Shown here: positions 34,831-45,209 of the stretch, in pieces
Layout of the letters: each line of letters opens with the position of its first letter
Numbering within the stretch: position 1 is the stretch's first letter
Source: Caenimonas soli
GTDB lineage: Bacteria > Pseudomonadota > Gammaproteobacteria > Burkholderiales > Burkholderiaceae_C
Assembly: GCF_013155545.1 (NCBI RefSeq)
Contig: NZ_JABJVV010000001.1
Location: 124,001-188,000, forward strand
DNA: 64,000 bases
Direction of reading: 5' to 3'
Made by a program: the position numbers and the translations under genes
The notes under the pieces: model-generated
Database searches by the model: none
Told to the model about the DNA's origin: nothing
Seen by the model: only the letters and a program-made list of their open reading frames with translations

Positions 34831-36663
34831 ATGCGAGGTTTGTTGCTTGTCCTGGCGTCGATGCTGGCTGTGCCGTCCTGGGCTGCGCACGGGTACGCGC
34901 TCTGGGGCGACCTCAAGTATCCGTCCGGCTTTGCCAATTTCGACTACGTCAACCCGGGCGCACCCAAGGGGGGCGAGCTGCGGCTGGTCAGCAACCTGCG
35001 GGTGTCGACCTTCGACAAGTACAACCCGTTCACCATCAAGGGCTCAGCCCCAGCGTACTTGGCCGCCCTCATGTTCGACAGCCTGCTGATCGGCGCCCTG
35101 GACGAGACCGGCTCGGGCTACGGCCTGCTGGCCGAGGATGTCCAGATGGCGCCCGACGGCTTGTCCGCCACCTTCCGTTTGCGCAAGGAGGCCCGGTTCC
35201 ACAACGGCGACCCGGTCCTCGCGGCGGACGTGAAGCACAGCTATGACACCTTGATGGGCCCGTTCACATCCCCGGCCTACAAGACGGCGCTGGAGGATGT
35301 GGCGGGCCTGGACGTGCTGGACGAGCGAACGGTGCGTTACCGCTTCAAGCGCCTGAACCGCGAGGTGCCGCTCACCGTTGGCGGGCTGCCCGTGTTCAGC
35401 CGCAAATGGGGCATGGAGGACGGCAAAGCCAAACCCTTCGACCAGGTAGTGATGGATATTCCGATCGGCAGCGGCCCCTACAAGATCGGACCGGTTCGAT
35501 TCGGCAAGGACATCACCTACGTGCGCGACCCAGCCTACTGGGCCCGCGATCTCAATGTGCGCCGCGGCAGCGCCAACTTCGAGCGCATCACAGTCAAGAT
35601 CTACAAGGACAACACCGCGCGGCTCGAGGCCCTGAAAGCCGGCGAGTTCGACCTGATGCGCTTCTTCTCCGCCGGCGACTGGGCTCGCCGCGTGAACGGC
35701 AAGCGTTTCAAGACCGGCGAGCTGGTCAAGGGCGAGTTCAAGCACAAGCTGCCTTCGGGCTTTCAGAGCTACGTGCTCAACACACGCAAGGACAAGCTGA
35801 AGGATGTGCGCGTGCGCGAGGCGCTGGGGATGGCGATCGACTACGAGTGGATGAATCGCCAGATGTTCTACAACTCCTACCAGAGGGTGGTGGGCCTCTT
35901 CGGCAACACCGACTGCCAGGCCACGGGTTCGCCGGGGCCCGAGGAACTGGTCCTGCTGGAGCCCTGGCGCGGCAAGATACCTCCGGCGGTATTCGGCCCG
36001 ATGTACCAGCCGGTGCGCACCGACGGCGAATCCTCCCTGCGCGACAACCTGCGGCGGGCACGCGATCTCCTGAAGGAGGCGGGCTGGGAGGTACGCGATG
36101 GCGCCTTGCGCAACGCCAAGGGCGAGCCGCTGGTGCTGGAATACCTCGACAGCAACGAGAGCGGCGCCCGGGTGGTCAGCCCCTGGATCCGCAACCTGGA
36201 GAAGCTCGGTGTGCAGCTGAACTTCCGCCCCGTGGACTTCGCGCTTTATCAGCAGCGGTTGCAGAAATTCGACTTCGAGATCACCTCGCTGGCATACCAG
36301 GGCACGCACACGCCGGGCCAGGAATTCGCAGACCTGTTCGGCAGCAAGGCGGCCGACATAGAAGACTCGGGCAACCACGCCGGGGTGAAGAGCCCGGCGG
36401 TCGATGCGATGATCTCGCGCATGACGGGCGCTCGAACCAAGGCGGAACTGTTGCCGGCCTGCCGTGCACTGGAGCGGATCATCGCGCACAGCCACTACCT
36501 GATTCCGCAGTGGACCGCGGGCACCCACCGCATTGCCTACAACGCGTGGCGCCTGGCGCTACCGCCCGCCATGCCGCCCTATGCGCAAAGCGAAGCCTGG
36601 GCCATCGACACCTGGTGGGCCAAACCGGCGGGGTCTTCCACGCCCCCCGCCGCGCAGCCCTGA
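34831..36663 (+). CDS. yejA: Peptide/microcin-type ABC transporter substrate-binding protein (YejA-like)
   Basis: 610 residues with a signal peptide ([18 protein letters not shown]). A family 5 extracellular solute-binding protein: [20 protein letters not shown] and [13 protein letters not shown] at the start are typical of YejA, which in E. coli feeds the YejBEF transporter that takes up microcin C and peptides. The frame is open from 33736, but that upstream part runs through the repeat and fabI and is rejected; ATG 34831 is the first with a good signal peptide. Followed 3 bp later by yejB. Ligand here unknown. Confidence 0.92.
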   Translation: MRGLLLVLASMLAVPSWAAHGYALWGDLKYPSGFANFDYVNPGAPKGGELRLVSNLRVSTFDKYNPFTIKGSAPAYLAALMFDSLLIGALDETGSGYGLLAEDVQMAPDGLSATFRLRKEARFHNGDPVLAADVKHSYDTLMGPFTSPAYKTALEDVAGLDVLDERTVRYRFKRLNREVPLTVGGLPVFSRKWGMEDGKAKPFDQVVMDIPIGSGPYKIGPVRFGKDITYVRDPAYWARDLNVRRGSANFERITVKIYKDNTARLEALKAGEFDLMRFFSAGDWARRVNGKRFKTGELVKGEFKHKLPSGFQSYVLNTRKDKLKDVRVREALGMAIDYEWMNRQMFYNSYQRVVGLFGNTDCQATGSPGPEELVLLEPWRGKIPPAVFGPMYQPVRTDGESSLRDNLRRARDLLKEAGWEVRDGALRNAKGEPLVLEYLDSNESGARVVSPWIRNLEKLGVQLNFRPVDFALYQQRLQKFDFEITSLAYQGTHTPGQEFADLFGSKAADIEDSGNHAGVKSPAVDAMISRMTGARTKAELLPACRALERIIAHSHYLIPQWTAGTHRIAYNAWRLALPPAMPPYAQSEAWAIDTWWAKPAGSSTPPAAQP

Positions 36664-36666
36664 AGC

Positions 36667-37695
36667 ATGGCCTCGTACATCCTCAAACGCCTGTTGCTGA
36701 TGCTGCCGACGCTGCTGGGCGTGCTGCTGGTGACCTTCGTCGTGACCCAGTTCGTGCCGGGCGGGCCGGTGGAGCAGTACCTGGCCGAAGCCAAGGCCGG
36801 TGGGGGCGGTGCCGCCGAAGGCGGGGGCCTGAGCTACCGCGGCGCCCAAGGCGTGGACCCCAAGCGCGTCGAGGAGATCAAGAAGCTATACGGTTTCGAC
36901 AAGCCGCCGCATGAGCGCTTCTGGCAGATGCTGGGCCAGTACGCCCGCTTCGACCTGGGCCGCAGCTTCTTCCAGAACAAGGACGTCTGGCAGCTGATTC
37001 GAGAGAAGCTGCCCGTGTCCATCAGCCTGGGACTGTGGACGTTTTTCATCAGCTACCTGATCGCCGTACCCTTGGGGGTGGCCAAGGCCGTTCGAGCAGG
37101 GTCGCGCTTCGACCTCGTCACCACCCTGTTGGTACTGGTGGGCTACGCCATTCCCGGCTTCGTCCTGGGCGTGGCCTTGCTGGTGGTGTTTGGCGGCCAG
37201 CTGCAGTGGTTCCCGCTGCGCGGCCTGACATCGAGCAATTGGGATGAATTGAATTGGGGCGCACGCATCGTCGACTATCTGTGGCACATCACGCTGCCGG
37301 TGACGGCGATGGTGGTGGGCAGCTTCGCCGTGACCACCATGCTGACCAAGAACTCGTTCCTGGAAGAGATCCGCAAGCAATACGTGCTGACGGCGCGCGC
37401 CAAGGGCCTGGCCGAACGCCAGGTACTGTGGAAGCACGTGTTCCGCAATGCGCTGATGCCGATCATCGCGGGCTTTCCGGCGGCTTTCCTGGGCGCCTTT
37501 TTCACGGGCTCGCTGCTGATCGAAACCTTGTTCTCGCTGGATGGCCTGGGCCTGCTGAGCTATGAGAGCGTGATCCGGCGCGACTACCCGGTCGTGCTGG
37601 GCACCTTGTACCTGTTCACGCTGATCGGGCTGGTCACCAAGCTCATCAGCGACCTCGGCTACGTCTGGGTAGACCCCCGTGTCAAATTCGACTGA
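36667..37695 (+). CDS. yejB: ABC transporter permease YejB
   Basis: 342 residues. Binding-protein-dependent permease, DppB/OppB family, with six membrane helices (about 8-28, 115-140, 150-175, 205-235, 270-295, 315-335) and the EAA loop near AKGLAERQVLWKHVFRNA. The long periplasmic/cytosolic N-terminal insertion after the first helix, including a glycine-rich stretch at about 45-58, is normal for YejB. Overlaps yejE by 17 bp. Confidence 0.93.
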   Translation: MASYILKRLLLMLPTLLGVLLVTFVVTQFVPGGPVEQYLAEAKAGGGGAAEGGGLSYRGAQGVDPKRVEEIKKLYGFDKPPHERFWQMLGQYARFDLGRSFFQNKDVWQLIREKLPVSISLGLWTFFISYLIAVPLGVAKAVRAGSRFDLVTTLLVLVGYAIPGFVLGVALLVVFGGQLQWFPLRGLTSSNWDELNWGARIVDYLWHITLPVTAMVVGSFAVTTMLTKNSFLEEIRKQYVLTARAKGLAERQVLWKHVFRNALMPIIAGFPAAFLGAFFTGSLLIETLFSLDGLGLLSYESVIRRDYPVVLGTLYLFTLIGLVTKLISDLGYVWVDPRVKFD

Positions 37696-38809
37696 AGCCG
37701 CCGCACCTTTTCTCACACCGGGCGGCCTGGCCCCCGGGGCGAGCGCGCCTGTGGGTGGCACCGTGGCCACTGCCGCCGTCGGGCCCCACCTGTCGCCGGG
37801 CCGCAGAGCGTGGCTGCGCTTCAAACGCAACCGGCTGGGCTTCTGGAGCCTGGTGCTGTTTGGCGCCATACTCGTCCTGAGCCTGTTCGCCGAAGTCATC
37901 TCCAATGACCGTCCGCTGATCGTCCGCTACAACGGCTCGTTCTATTTCCCGATCACGACCACCTATTCGGAAAAGACTTTCGGCGGCGACTTCGAGACCG
38001 CCACCGACTATCTGGACCCTTTCATCCGCGAGCAGTTGTCCAAGGGCGGCAATTGGGCCGTCTACTCGCCCAACCCCTATGGGTCGAAGACCATCAACTA
38101 TTTCGCCAAGGAGCCCAACCCCTCCCGGCCCACCCGCGACAACCTCTTGGGAACCGACGACCGCGGGCGCGACTTGCTGGCCCAACTCATCTACGGATTT
38201 CGCCTCAGCGTGCTGTTCGCGCTGGCCCTCACGGCCATCGGCATCCTGATCGGAGTCGTGACGGGTGCGATCCAGGGGTTCTTTGCCGGAAAGACCGACC
38301 TGGCATTCCAGCGGTTTATCGAGATCTGGGACTCGATGCCGGAGTTGTACCTGCTGATCATCTTCAGCGCCATCTTCGCGCCGAGCGTGGCCTTGCTGCT
38401 CGTGCTGCTCAGCCTGTTCGGCTGGATGGGGCTGTCGCAGTACGTGCGCGCCGAGTTCCTGCGCAACCGGCAGATGGAGTACGTGAAGGCGGCGCGCGCC
38501 CTTGGCGTGGGTAACGGCCGCATCATGTGGCGCCACATCCTGCCCAACAGCATGACGCCGGTCATCACCTTCCTGCCATTTCGCATGAGCGGTGCAATCC
38601 TGGCCCTGACATCGCTGGATTTCCTTGGCTTGGGGGTGCCACCCGGCACGCCGTCGCTGGGTGAACTGCTGAGCCAGGGCAAGAACAACATCGACGCCTG
38701 GTGGATATCGCTGTCCACCTTCGCCGTGCTGGTGATCACCTTGCTGCTGCTCACGTTCATGGGCGATGCGCTTCGAGATGCGCTCGACCCACGAAAGGCC
38801 GATGTATGA
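37679..38809 (+). CDS. yejE: ABC transporter permease YejE
   Basis: 376 residues. DppC/OppC-type permease; after a 40-residue polar N-terminus come membrane helices at about 55-75 and four or five more from 180, with the EAA loop [23 protein letters not shown] 37679 lies 17 bp inside the yejB gene, indicating coupled translation; a later start would lose nothing essential, so the exact N-terminus is uncertain. A 110-residue periplasmic loop ([16 protein letters not shown]) is characteristic of YejE. Confidence 0.92.
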   Translation: MSNSTEAAAPFLTPGGLAPGASAPVGGTVATAAVGPHLSPGRRAWLRFKRNRLGFWSLVLFGAILVLSLFAEVISNDRPLIVRYNGSFYFPITTTYSEKTFGGDFETATDYLDPFIREQLSKGGNWAVYSPNPYGSKTINYFAKEPNPSRPTRDNLLGTDDRGRDLLAQLIYGFRLSVLFALALTAIGILIGVVTGAIQGFFAGKTDLAFQRFIEIWDSMPELYLLIIFSAIFAPSVALLLVLLSLFGWMGLSQYVRAEFLRNRQMEYVKAARALGVGNGRIMWRHILPNSMTPVITFLPFRMSGAILALTSLDFLGLGVPPGTPSLGELLSQGKNNIDAWWISLSTFAVLVITLLLLTFMGDALRDALDPRKADV

Positions 38810-40395
38810 CGGCGCCTCTGCTCGACGTCAAGGATTTACGCGTCTCGTTCGGTGGCAAGGAGGTCGTGCATGGCGTCGACTTCAGCATCGGTGCCGGCGA
38901 GAAGCTGGCGCTGGTGGGCGAGTCGGGCTCCGGTAAAACCGTGACTGCGCTCAGCCTGCTGCGGCTGGTCCACAACGCCCACATCACGGGCAAGGCGGAA
39001 TTTGCCGGCCGCGACCTGCTTGGGCTGCCGGAACGCGAGTTGCTGGGCGTGCGCGGGCGCGAGATCGCGATGATCTTCCAGGAGCCGATGACGGCGCTCA
39101 ATCCGCTGTACACCGTAGGCAACCAGATCGCCGAGGTCCTGCAGCTCAAGGAATCGCTCTCGCGGCAACAAGCGCATCAGGCGGCCATTGGCCTCCTGGC
39201 GGACACCGGCATCCCCGAGCCGGAGCGGCGCGCCGATGCTTATCCGCACCAGCTGTCGGGCGGCCAGCGGCAGCGCGCCATGATCGCCATGGCCCTGGCT
39301 TGCCGGCCCAAGCTGCTATTGGCCGACGAGCCGACCACGGCCCTGGACGTGACCTTGCGCGGGCAGATCCTGGGCCTGCTCGGCGATCTGCAGCAGCGCT
39401 ACGGCATGGCGGTGCTGATGATCACGCACGACTTGAACCTGGTGCGCAAGTTCGCCGACCGCGTGGCGGTGATGGAGGATGGCTGGCTGGTGGAGCAGGG
39501 CAGCGTCGCGCATGTCTTTAGCAACCCACAGCATCCCTACACCCGCAAGCTGATCGAAAGCCGTCCGGCGCGCGAGCTCGAGGAGGCGCCGGCCAAGGGC
39601 GCCGAGCCGGTGATGCGCGCGACCGACCTGCGCGTGAAGTACGCGATCCCGATTGCGGGAATCCGGGGCTGGTTCAAGAAGGATGAATTCGTCGCCGTGA
39701 AAAATGCCGGCTTCGCCATCGCGCCGGGACGGACGCTCGGCGTGGTGGGGGAGTCGGGCTCCGGCAAATCCACCTTGGCGCTTGCCGCGCTGGGCCTGAT
39801 CCCCTTTGGCGGTCAGATCGAGGTGGTCGGTCGGCGCTGGGGGCCGGACGCGGCGGGCAACAAGGCGATCCGGCGGTTGGTCCAGGTGGTTTTCCAGGAC
39901 CCTTTTTCATCCCTGTCTCCCCGCATGACAGTGGAAGAGATCGTCGGAGAGGGCCTGCTGGTTCACGAGCCCGGTCTGCCGCTTCCGCAACGTCGCGAGC
40001 GCGTGATCCAGGCCCTGGCCGACGTCGGATTGCGTGAGGCGCAGTTCCCCGGCCTGCTGCAGCGCTATCCCCACGAGTTCTCCGGCGGCCAGCGCCAGCG
40101 GCTGGCGATCGCCCGGGCACTGATCGTCCAGCCCGAATTGCTGGTCCTGGACGAGCCGACCAGCGCGCTCGACGTCACGATCCAGAAGCAGGTGCTGCGC
40201 CTCTTGCAGAAGCTGCAAAAGGAAAAAAAGCTGAGCTACCTGCTGATCACCCACGACGTGGACGTGATCCGGGCAATGGCCCACGACGTGATGGTCATGA
40301 AGGATGGCGACATCGTGGAATCCGGCCCGGTGCTGCAGGTGCTGGACGCTCCGCGCGACGAGTACACCCGCACGCTGGTGGCGGCAGCGTCGTGA
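38806..40395 (+). CDS. yejF: Fused double ATPase of the YejABEF importer
   Basis: 529 residues, two ABC ATPase halves in one chain. First half: Walker A GESGSGKT near 39, signature LSGGQRQR near 149, Walker [13 protein letters not shown]. Second half: Walker A GESGSGKS near 318, signature FSGGQRQR near 428, Walker [12 protein letters not shown]. It drives the YejB/YejE permease. ATG 38806 overlaps the yejE stop by ATGA. Completes the four-gene yejABEF operon. Confidence 0.94.
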   Translation: MTAPLLDVKDLRVSFGGKEVVHGVDFSIGAGEKLALVGESGSGKTVTALSLLRLVHNAHITGKAEFAGRDLLGLPERELLGVRGREIAMIFQEPMTALNPLYTVGNQIAEVLQLKESLSRQQAHQAAIGLLADTGIPEPERRADAYPHQLSGGQRQRAMIAMALACRPKLLLADEPTTALDVTLRGQILGLLGDLQQRYGMAVLMITHDLNLVRKFADRVAVMEDGWLVEQGSVAHVFSNPQHPYTRKLIESRPARELEEAPAKGAEPVMRATDLRVKYAIPIAGIRGWFKKDEFVAVKNAGFAIAPGRTLGVVGESGSGKSTLALAALGLIPFGGQIEVVGRRWGPDAAGNKAIRRLVQVVFQDPFSSLSPRMTVEEIVGEGLLVHEPGLPLPQRRERVIQALADVGLREAQFPGLLQRYPHEFSGGQRQRLAIARALIVQPELLVLDEPTSALDVTIQKQVLRLLQKLQKEKKLSYLLITHDVDVIRAMAHDVMVMKDGDIVESGPVLQVLDAPRDEYTRTLVAAAS

Positions 40396-40403
40396 GGGCG
40401 GTC

Positions 40404-40814
40404 ATGCCGACCAAGCCCGCCACGGTCATTCCCGAGTCGGAAGTAGAGCTCACGGCCATGCGGGCCCAGGGGGCCGGGGGCCAGAACGTCAACAAGGTTT
40501 CCAGCGCCATCCACCTGCGCTTCGACATTCGCAACTCATCCTTGGCAGAGGACCATAAAGAGCGGCTGTTGTCCTTGCCGGATCAGCGGATCACCCGCGA
40601 CGGCGTCCTGGTCATCAAGGCGCAGACCCACCGCAGCCAGGACATGAACCGGGCCGAAGCCCTGGGCCGGTTGCAGGAGCTGGTGGACAGCGTCGCCGCT
40701 CCCCCGCGAGTGCGCCGCCCCACCAAGCCGACGCCGGGTTCGAAAAAGCGCCGGCTGGAAGCCAAGAACCTGCGTTCGCAAGTCAAGCTGCTGCGCGGCA
40801 AGGTCAGCGAATAG
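40404..40814 (+). CDS. arfB: Alternative ribosome-rescue factor ArfB (YaeJ)
   Basis: 136 residues from ATG 40404; a GTG at 40392 overlapping the yejF stop (GTGA) is an alternative that adds four residues. GGQ at 25-27 (RAQGAGGQNVNKVSSA) is the catalytic motif that hydrolyses peptidyl-tRNA, and the C-terminus is basic and unstructured (KKRRLEAKNLRSQVKLLRGK), the tail that enters an empty mRNA channel. ArfB frees ribosomes stalled on non-stop mRNA, backing up the SmpB/tmRNA system encoded at 53184-53657 (smpB). Confidence 0.93.
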   Translation: MPTKPATVIPESEVELTAMRAQGAGGQNVNKVSSAIHLRFDIRNSSLAEDHKERLLSLPDQRITRDGVLVIKAQTHRSQDMNRAEALGRLQELVDSVAAPPRVRRPTKPTPGSKKRRLEAKNLRSQVKLLRGKVSE

Positions 40815-40840
40815 CGGACACGGCGCGGCGATGTCCGGGG

Positions 40841-41485
40841 TCACAATGCCCCGGCGACTCCTGCCGCTCCAGCGATCACCAGACTGGCGCCCCACACCAG
40901 GTCCAGATCGAACCAGGCGCGGCGCAGGAATTGCAGTCCCAGGTAGCGGTACACCGCCCAGGCCATGCCGACTCCGGCGAGCATCATCGCCAGCGTATGC
41001 ACCAGCGCGACGGCCACGGCGGTGGCGACGTTGGATTGCGCCAGGTAGTTCATGACGGCGGCGTCGGCAGGCCCCGCCACGCACAGCCCCAGCATGAACG
41101 GCACCAGCATCAGCCCCGCACCCTGCGCGGTAGCCATCAGAAACGACCACCACGCAAGCTGCGTCGGGCGAATCCGCGCCAATGCCCGGGGGTGGCGCCG
41201 TTCGATGAGCTTGTAGATTCCGAACAGCAGGACCAGCGTGCCCGCTCCCAGGCGGACCGCGCGGCTCCACTCCACATACCAGCTGAGCCAGGCGAACGGC
41301 ACCAGCACGACCGCCATCGCGGCGAAATGCCCGCCGCCCAATGGCAGCAGGGTGGAAAACACCGCTCCGGCACGGCGTGCCGCCATGCCGTTGGCGACCG
41401 CGATGGGCCATCCCATCGCTGGGTTGAGACCGTGATAGAACCCGATTGCGAGAATCGCGAGCCAGAGCGCCGCGGTAGCGTTCAA
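40841..41485 (-). CDS. Polytopic membrane protein, coupled to the selenium-binding protein
   Basis: About 214 residues if started at TTG 41485, which overlaps the upstream stop (TTGA). There are five or six membrane helices. GFYHGLNPAMGWPIAVANG and LLPLGGGHFAAM carry conserved His residues next to Gly, reminiscent of metal-exporter (NicO/RcnA-like) or LysE-type membrane proteins, but identity is not clear. Upstream of this start the frame runs antisense to the neighbour and is not coding. Genes like it follow SBP56-type genes in other genomes as I recall; that would make it part of methanethiol/selenium handling (inference). Convergent with arfB. Confidence 0.65.
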   Translation of the reverse strand: MNATAALWLAILAIGFYHGLNPAMGWPIAVANGMAARRAGAVFSTLLPLGGGHFAAMAVVLVPFAWLSWYVEWSRAVRLGAGTLVLLFGIYKLIERRHPRALARIRPTQLAWWSFLMATAQGAGLMLVPFMLGLCVAGPADAAVMNYLAQSNVATAVAVALVHTLAMMLAGVGMAWAVYRYLGLQFLRRAWFDLDLVWGASLVIAGAAGVAGAL

Positions 41486-42888
41486 GCCGACGGGTAGCAG
41501 AACGAATCGGTCGAGCAGTCGCCGCCCTGCAGGCGGATCTGGTGCGCGGCGTAATCCGGCCCGAAATCGACGTGGAAATCCGGGTCGATCTTGATGCCAC
41601 CGCCGGCGCCTACATTGCACATCGCTTGCACGCCGGGCACACCGTCGGGATAGAACTGCGGATCCCAGCTGCTGTAGAGCGAATTGGTGAAATACACGCG
41701 CTTGCCGTCCCGGCTGATCTCCGTCATCTGCGGGCCGCCGCCGAAGGGCCGGCCGTTCGGATGCTGCGTGTGCTGCGCGATGCCACCGATGCGCACGCTG
41801 CCGGCCAAGGCCGGCTTCATCGGATCGGTCACGTCGTACTGTCGCAGTTCGCCGGTGCCCCAGCACGCGACGTAGAGGAAGCGATCGTCAAGCGAGAGGT
41901 CGATGTCGCTGATCAGCGGCGGCACGGCGCCAAAGCCCTTCAAGAGCGGCGGAAGATTCGCTGCATCAGCTGGCTCGGGCGGGATGGTGGCCGTCTTCTT
42001 GATGTTGAATTTGCCGTTCTCGCGGTACCAGGTCCAGATCGATCCTTCCAGATTGGTGGTATCGACAACCACCCCGATAAAACCGTACTCGCGCGTGGGA
42101 TCGTGCGCGGGGCGAATCTCGAGCGCCATCTGGTGGTTGGCGCCGAGGTCGATGCTCTGCACGTGGGTGCGGCCGCGCAGATCCCAGAAATGCACGGCGT
42201 GGCCATACTTGTTGGCGAGCAGGTCCTCCGCGACGATGCCGTTTTCGAACTGCGGGGGCAGGGCCCATTCGCTGGACACCATGTAATCACGCGGCAGGTT
42301 CCACCAGAAGTCGTAGTGCAGTTGTTGCGGACCGCGGTCGATCTCCCAGCGCCCCAAGAGCTCGAAGGTCTCGCAGTCCATGACGAACACGCCTGGCGGC
42401 CCCTGGGTGCCGTCCGGACCAGAGCCCCCGAGGGTGCTGACGTAGATGCCTTCGGGGCCGCAATGCACGGTATGCGGCCGCGAGTAGCCGGTCTTGTGCA
42501 TCACCTCTTCCGGCTCGATCGTCTTGATGAGCTTGGGCGCGCTCGGATCGGGCTGGGTATCGACCACGTAGATGCGCGACGAGCGCATGCCGGGAATGAT
42601 GAGGTAGCGGCGCTGCAGGAAGGCGTGCCCCGACATCGGCGACAGAGCTGAACTGCAGGCGTTCCAGCCGAAGTGGTGGAATTCGTCGCCGCGATTCGGC
42701 ATCTCGAGCCGGTTCAGCACCTTCCCATAGGTTTTCGACGTCGGGTCGACATCGACGACCGCCAATGCGTCGGGCCGAGACCGGTCCGGTGACAAAAGCG
42801 CCGTGTAGGCGATATGTTCGGCTTCGGCCTCCATCGCCAAGCGTGGCGAGGGGTGGAACGTGGGATCCGGGCGCAATGTTTCCAACAT
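41482..42888 (-). CDS. mtoX: Selenium-binding protein 56 family, methanethiol oxidase (MtoX)
   Basis: 468 residues. Full-length SBP56 homologue: HFGWNACSSAL, TGYSRPHTVHCGPEGIYVS, DFWWNLPRDYMVSSEWALP and the C-terminal CNVGAGGGIKIDPDF are signature blocks, including the Cys and His residues that bind copper in bacterial MtoX. Bacterial members oxidise methanethiol to formaldehyde, sulfide and hydrogen peroxide. No signal peptide is evident, although some MtoX proteins are periplasmic. GGAGG lies 8 bases before ATG 42888. SCO1/MauG companions known from mtoX operons are absent here; only the membrane protein follows. The gene diverges from the rimP operon. Confidence 0.85.
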   Translation of the reverse strand: MLETLRPDPTFHPSPRLAMEAEAEHIAYTALLSPDRSRPDALAVVDVDPTSKTYGKVLNRLEMPNRGDEFHHFGWNACSSALSPMSGHAFLQRRYLIIPGMRSSRIYVVDTQPDPSAPKLIKTIEPEEVMHKTGYSRPHTVHCGPEGIYVSTLGGSGPDGTQGPPGVFVMDCETFELLGRWEIDRGPQQLHYDFWWNLPRDYMVSSEWALPPQFENGIVAEDLLANKYGHAVHFWDLRGRTHVQSIDLGANHQMALEIRPAHDPTREYGFIGVVVDTTNLEGSIWTWYRENGKFNIKKTATIPPEPADAANLPPLLKGFGAVPPLISDIDLSLDDRFLYVACWGTGELRQYDVTDPMKPALAGSVRIGGIAQHTQHPNGRPFGGGPQMTEISRDGKRVYFTNSLYSSWDPQFYPDGVPGVQAMCNVGAGGGIKIDPDFHVDFGPDYAAHQIRLQGGDCSTDSFCYPSA

Positions 42889-43012
42889 GGCAGTTACCTC
42901 CCCAAGCCAGGACGCTATGGACCTTTGATAATGGTTCGAGGCCGCCCGCTGTCAAGCTTTTTTGCCCGTGCGGAGCTCGGCAGTTCTACTGCCAACAGAG
43001 GGGCGTAATGCC

Positions 43013-43041
43013 TTGCAGAACAATGCGTTACGCGGTACAAT
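43013..43041 (+). promoter_or_regulatory. Sigma-70 promoter of the rimP-nusA-infB operon
   Basis: TTGCAG (43013-43018), 17-bp spacer, TACAAT (43036-43041). It predicts a start near 43048, about 75 bp before the GTG of rimP. A small perfect hairpin, GGCAGT/ACTGCC with a TCT loop, sits at 42979-42993, just upstream. Confidence 0.75.
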
Positions 43042-43056
43042 CCTTGCTTCACGACC

Positions 43057-43088
43057 AAACGGGCGGGTAATCACCGCCCGTTTTTTTT
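43057..43088 (+). terminator. Leader terminator (probable attenuator) before rimP
   Basis: ACGGGCGGGT, loop AATC, ACCGCCCGT, then eight T. A textbook intrinsic terminator, located between the promoter (43013-43041) and rimP (43122), with no gene on the same strand upstream that needs it. In this place it would end most transcripts early unless antitermination occurs, as in known rimP-leader RNAs. NusA, encoded in the same operon, could influence it. Confidence 0.8.
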
Positions 43089-43121
43089 GGTCGATCGCAT
43101 TTCAAGGGATACCGCACAACA

Positions 43122-43688
43122 GTGGCGCTGCAGGACATCGTAGAGCAAACAGTAGCCGGCCTCGGTTACGAATTGGTGGAGATCGAGCGCTCCGCCGGGG
43201 GCCTGCTGCGCATCACGATCGACCTGCCGTGGAACCCGGGCGAGGAGCAGTTTGTCAATGTAGAAGACTGCGAGAAGGTGACGCGGCAGTTGCAGTTCGC
43301 CCTGGAGGTCGAGGGCGCCGAGTACAAGCGGCTGGAAGTGTCGTCGCCGGGCATAGACCGGCCGTTACGTAGCGACAAGGATTTCGAGCGTTTTGCCGGC
43401 CAGATGGTCGACATCACGCTCAAGGCGCCGATGGGCGCCGCGGCGGACGGCCAGGTGGCCGCCAACCGCAAGAAGTTTCGCGGCACGCTGGAGCGCGCTG
43501 ACGCAGGTGGCTGGCAGATCGTCTGGAGCGATGAGCCAACCGTCAAGCCGGGCCAGAAGGTGAGCAAGAAGAGGGAGCCCGCGCCCCTGCGGGCATTGGG
43601 TTTTGCGCTGGACGAGCTGAAGGAAGCCCGGCTGGCACCGGTTGTTGATTTCAAGGGCAGAAAGCCCAAGGCAGTAGGAGAGTCGTGA
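43122..43688 (+). CDS. rimP: Ribosome maturation factor RimP
   Basis: 188 residues. RimP is required for 30S assembly. [18 protein letters not shown], then the segment around [10 protein letters not shown], is diagnostic for the family; the C-terminal SH3-like domain covers about 90-165. The C-terminal segment from about 150 ([17 protein letters not shown]...) is longer than in E. coli (150 residues), partly from an insertion at [17 protein letters not shown] 43122 is the start. Followed directly by nusA (1 bp). Confidence 0.9.
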   Translation: MALQDIVEQTVAGLGYELVEIERSAGGLLRITIDLPWNPGEEQFVNVEDCEKVTRQLQFALEVEGAEYKRLEVSSPGIDRPLRSDKDFERFAGQMVDITLKAPMGAAADGQVAANRKKFRGTLERADAGGWQIVWSDEPTVKPGQKVSKKREPAPLRALGFALDELKEARLAPVVDFKGRKPKAVGES

Positions 43689-43689
43689 A

Positions 43690-45186
43690 ATGAATCGCGA
43701 ATTGTTGATGCTGGTCGAAGCGATCTCGCGCGAGAAGAACGTCGAACGCGACGTGGTTTTCGGCGCGGTGGAATCGGCGCTGGCCCAGGCTACCAAGAAG
43801 CTGTACGAAGGCGACGTGGACATCCGCGTGGCGATCGACCGCGATAGCGGCAACTACGAAACCTTCCGCCGCTGGCACGTCGTTCCGGACGAGGCCGGCC
43901 TGCAGCTGCCCGACCAGGAAATCCTGCTGTTCGAAGCCAAGGAGCAAATCGCCGACATCGACGTGGACGACTACATCGAGGAATCGGTGGATTCGGTCCC
44001 GATCGGCCGCATCGGCGCGATGGCCGCCAAGCAGGTGATCCTGCAGAAGATCCGCGACGCCGAGCGCGAGATGCTGCTCAACGACTTCATGTCGCGCGGC
44101 GACAAGATCTTCGTGGGCACCGTCAAGCGCATGGACAAGGGAGACATCATTGTCGAATCGGGCCGCGTCGAAGGGCGCCTGCGCCGCGGCGAGATGATCC
44201 CCAAGGAAAACCTGCGCAACGGCGACCGCGTCCGCGCCATGATCATGGAAGTGGACCTGACGCTGCGCGGCGCGCCCATCATCCTGTCGCGCTCCGCCCC
44301 GGAATTCATGATCGAGCTGTTCCGCCAGGAAGTGCCCGAAATCGAGCAGGGCCTGCTGGAGATCAAGAGCTGCGCCCGCGACCCCGGTTCGCGCGCCAAG
44401 ATCGCCGTGCTCTCGCACGACAAGCGCGTCGACCCGATCGGCACCTGCGTCGGTGTCCGAGGCACGCGTGTCAATGCCGTCACCAATGAACTGGCCGGCG
44501 AGCGCGTCGACATCGTGCTGTGGAGCGAAGATCCGGCGCAGTTCGTGATCGGTGCGCTGGCCCCGGCCAACGTTTCTTCCATCGTCGTGGACGAAGAGAA
44601 GCACGCCATGGACGTGGTGGTCGACGAGGAAAACCTCGCGATCGCCATCGGCCGCGGCGGCCAGAACGTGCGCCTGGCCTCCGACCTGACGGGCTGGAAG
44701 ATCAACATCATGGATGCGAACGAATCGGCGCAGAAGCAGGCCGAGGAGACCGACACGATCCGCAAGCTCTTCATGGAAAAGCTCGACGTCGACCAGGAAA
44801 TCGCCGACATCCTGTTCTCCGAAGGCTTCACCAGCCTGGAGGAAGTGGCCTACGTGCCGATCCAGGAAATGCTGGAGATCGAATCCTTCGACGAAGACAC
44901 CGTGAACGAGCTGCGTTCACGCGCCAAGGATGCGCTGCTGACGATGGAGATCGCCCGCGAAGAGAGCGTCGAGGAAGTCTCGCAGGACCTGCGCGACCTC
45001 GAAGGCCTGAGCCCGCAACTGATCGCCAAGCTGGCCGAGGCCGGCGTCCACACCCGCGACGACCTGGCCGACCTGGCCGTCGATGAACTTACCGAAATCA
45101 CCGGCCAGTCCGCGGACGAGGCCAAGACCCTGATCATGAAAGCGCGCGAGCACTGGTTCACCAGCGCCACCGCCGCTCACGAGTAA
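43690..45186 (+). CDS. nusA: Transcription termination/antitermination factor NusA
   Basis: 498 residues, full length for a proteobacterial NusA. The order is N-terminal RNA-polymerase domain (1-130), S1 (135-200), KH1 and KH2 (about 230-345, [10 protein letters not shown] in KH2), then two acidic repeat domains (about 365-490). It controls pausing, intrinsic termination and antitermination. Its location within the rimP-nusA-infB operon and behind a leader terminator fits feedback on its own operon. ATG 43690 follows GGAGAG at 43676-43681. Confidence 0.95.
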   Translation: MNRELLMLVEAISREKNVERDVVFGAVESALAQATKKLYEGDVDIRVAIDRDSGNYETFRRWHVVPDEAGLQLPDQEILLFEAKEQIADIDVDDYIEESVDSVPIGRIGAMAAKQVILQKIRDAEREMLLNDFMSRGDKIFVGTVKRMDKGDIIVESGRVEGRLRRGEMIPKENLRNGDRVRAMIMEVDLTLRGAPIILSRSAPEFMIELFRQEVPEIEQGLLEIKSCARDPGSRAKIAVLSHDKRVDPIGTCVGVRGTRVNAVTNELAGERVDIVLWSEDPAQFVIGALAPANVSSIVVDEEKHAMDVVVDEENLAIAIGRGGQNVRLASDLTGWKINIMDANESAQKQAEETDTIRKLFMEKLDVDQEIADILFSEGFTSLEEVAYVPIQEMLEIESFDEDTVNELRSRAKDALLTMEIAREESVEEVSQDLRDLEGLSPQLIAKLAEAGVHTRDDLADLAVDELTEITGQSADEAKTLIMKAREHWFTSATAAHE

Positions 45187-45209
45187 TGTGATGGAAGGCA
45201 CCACAACAC

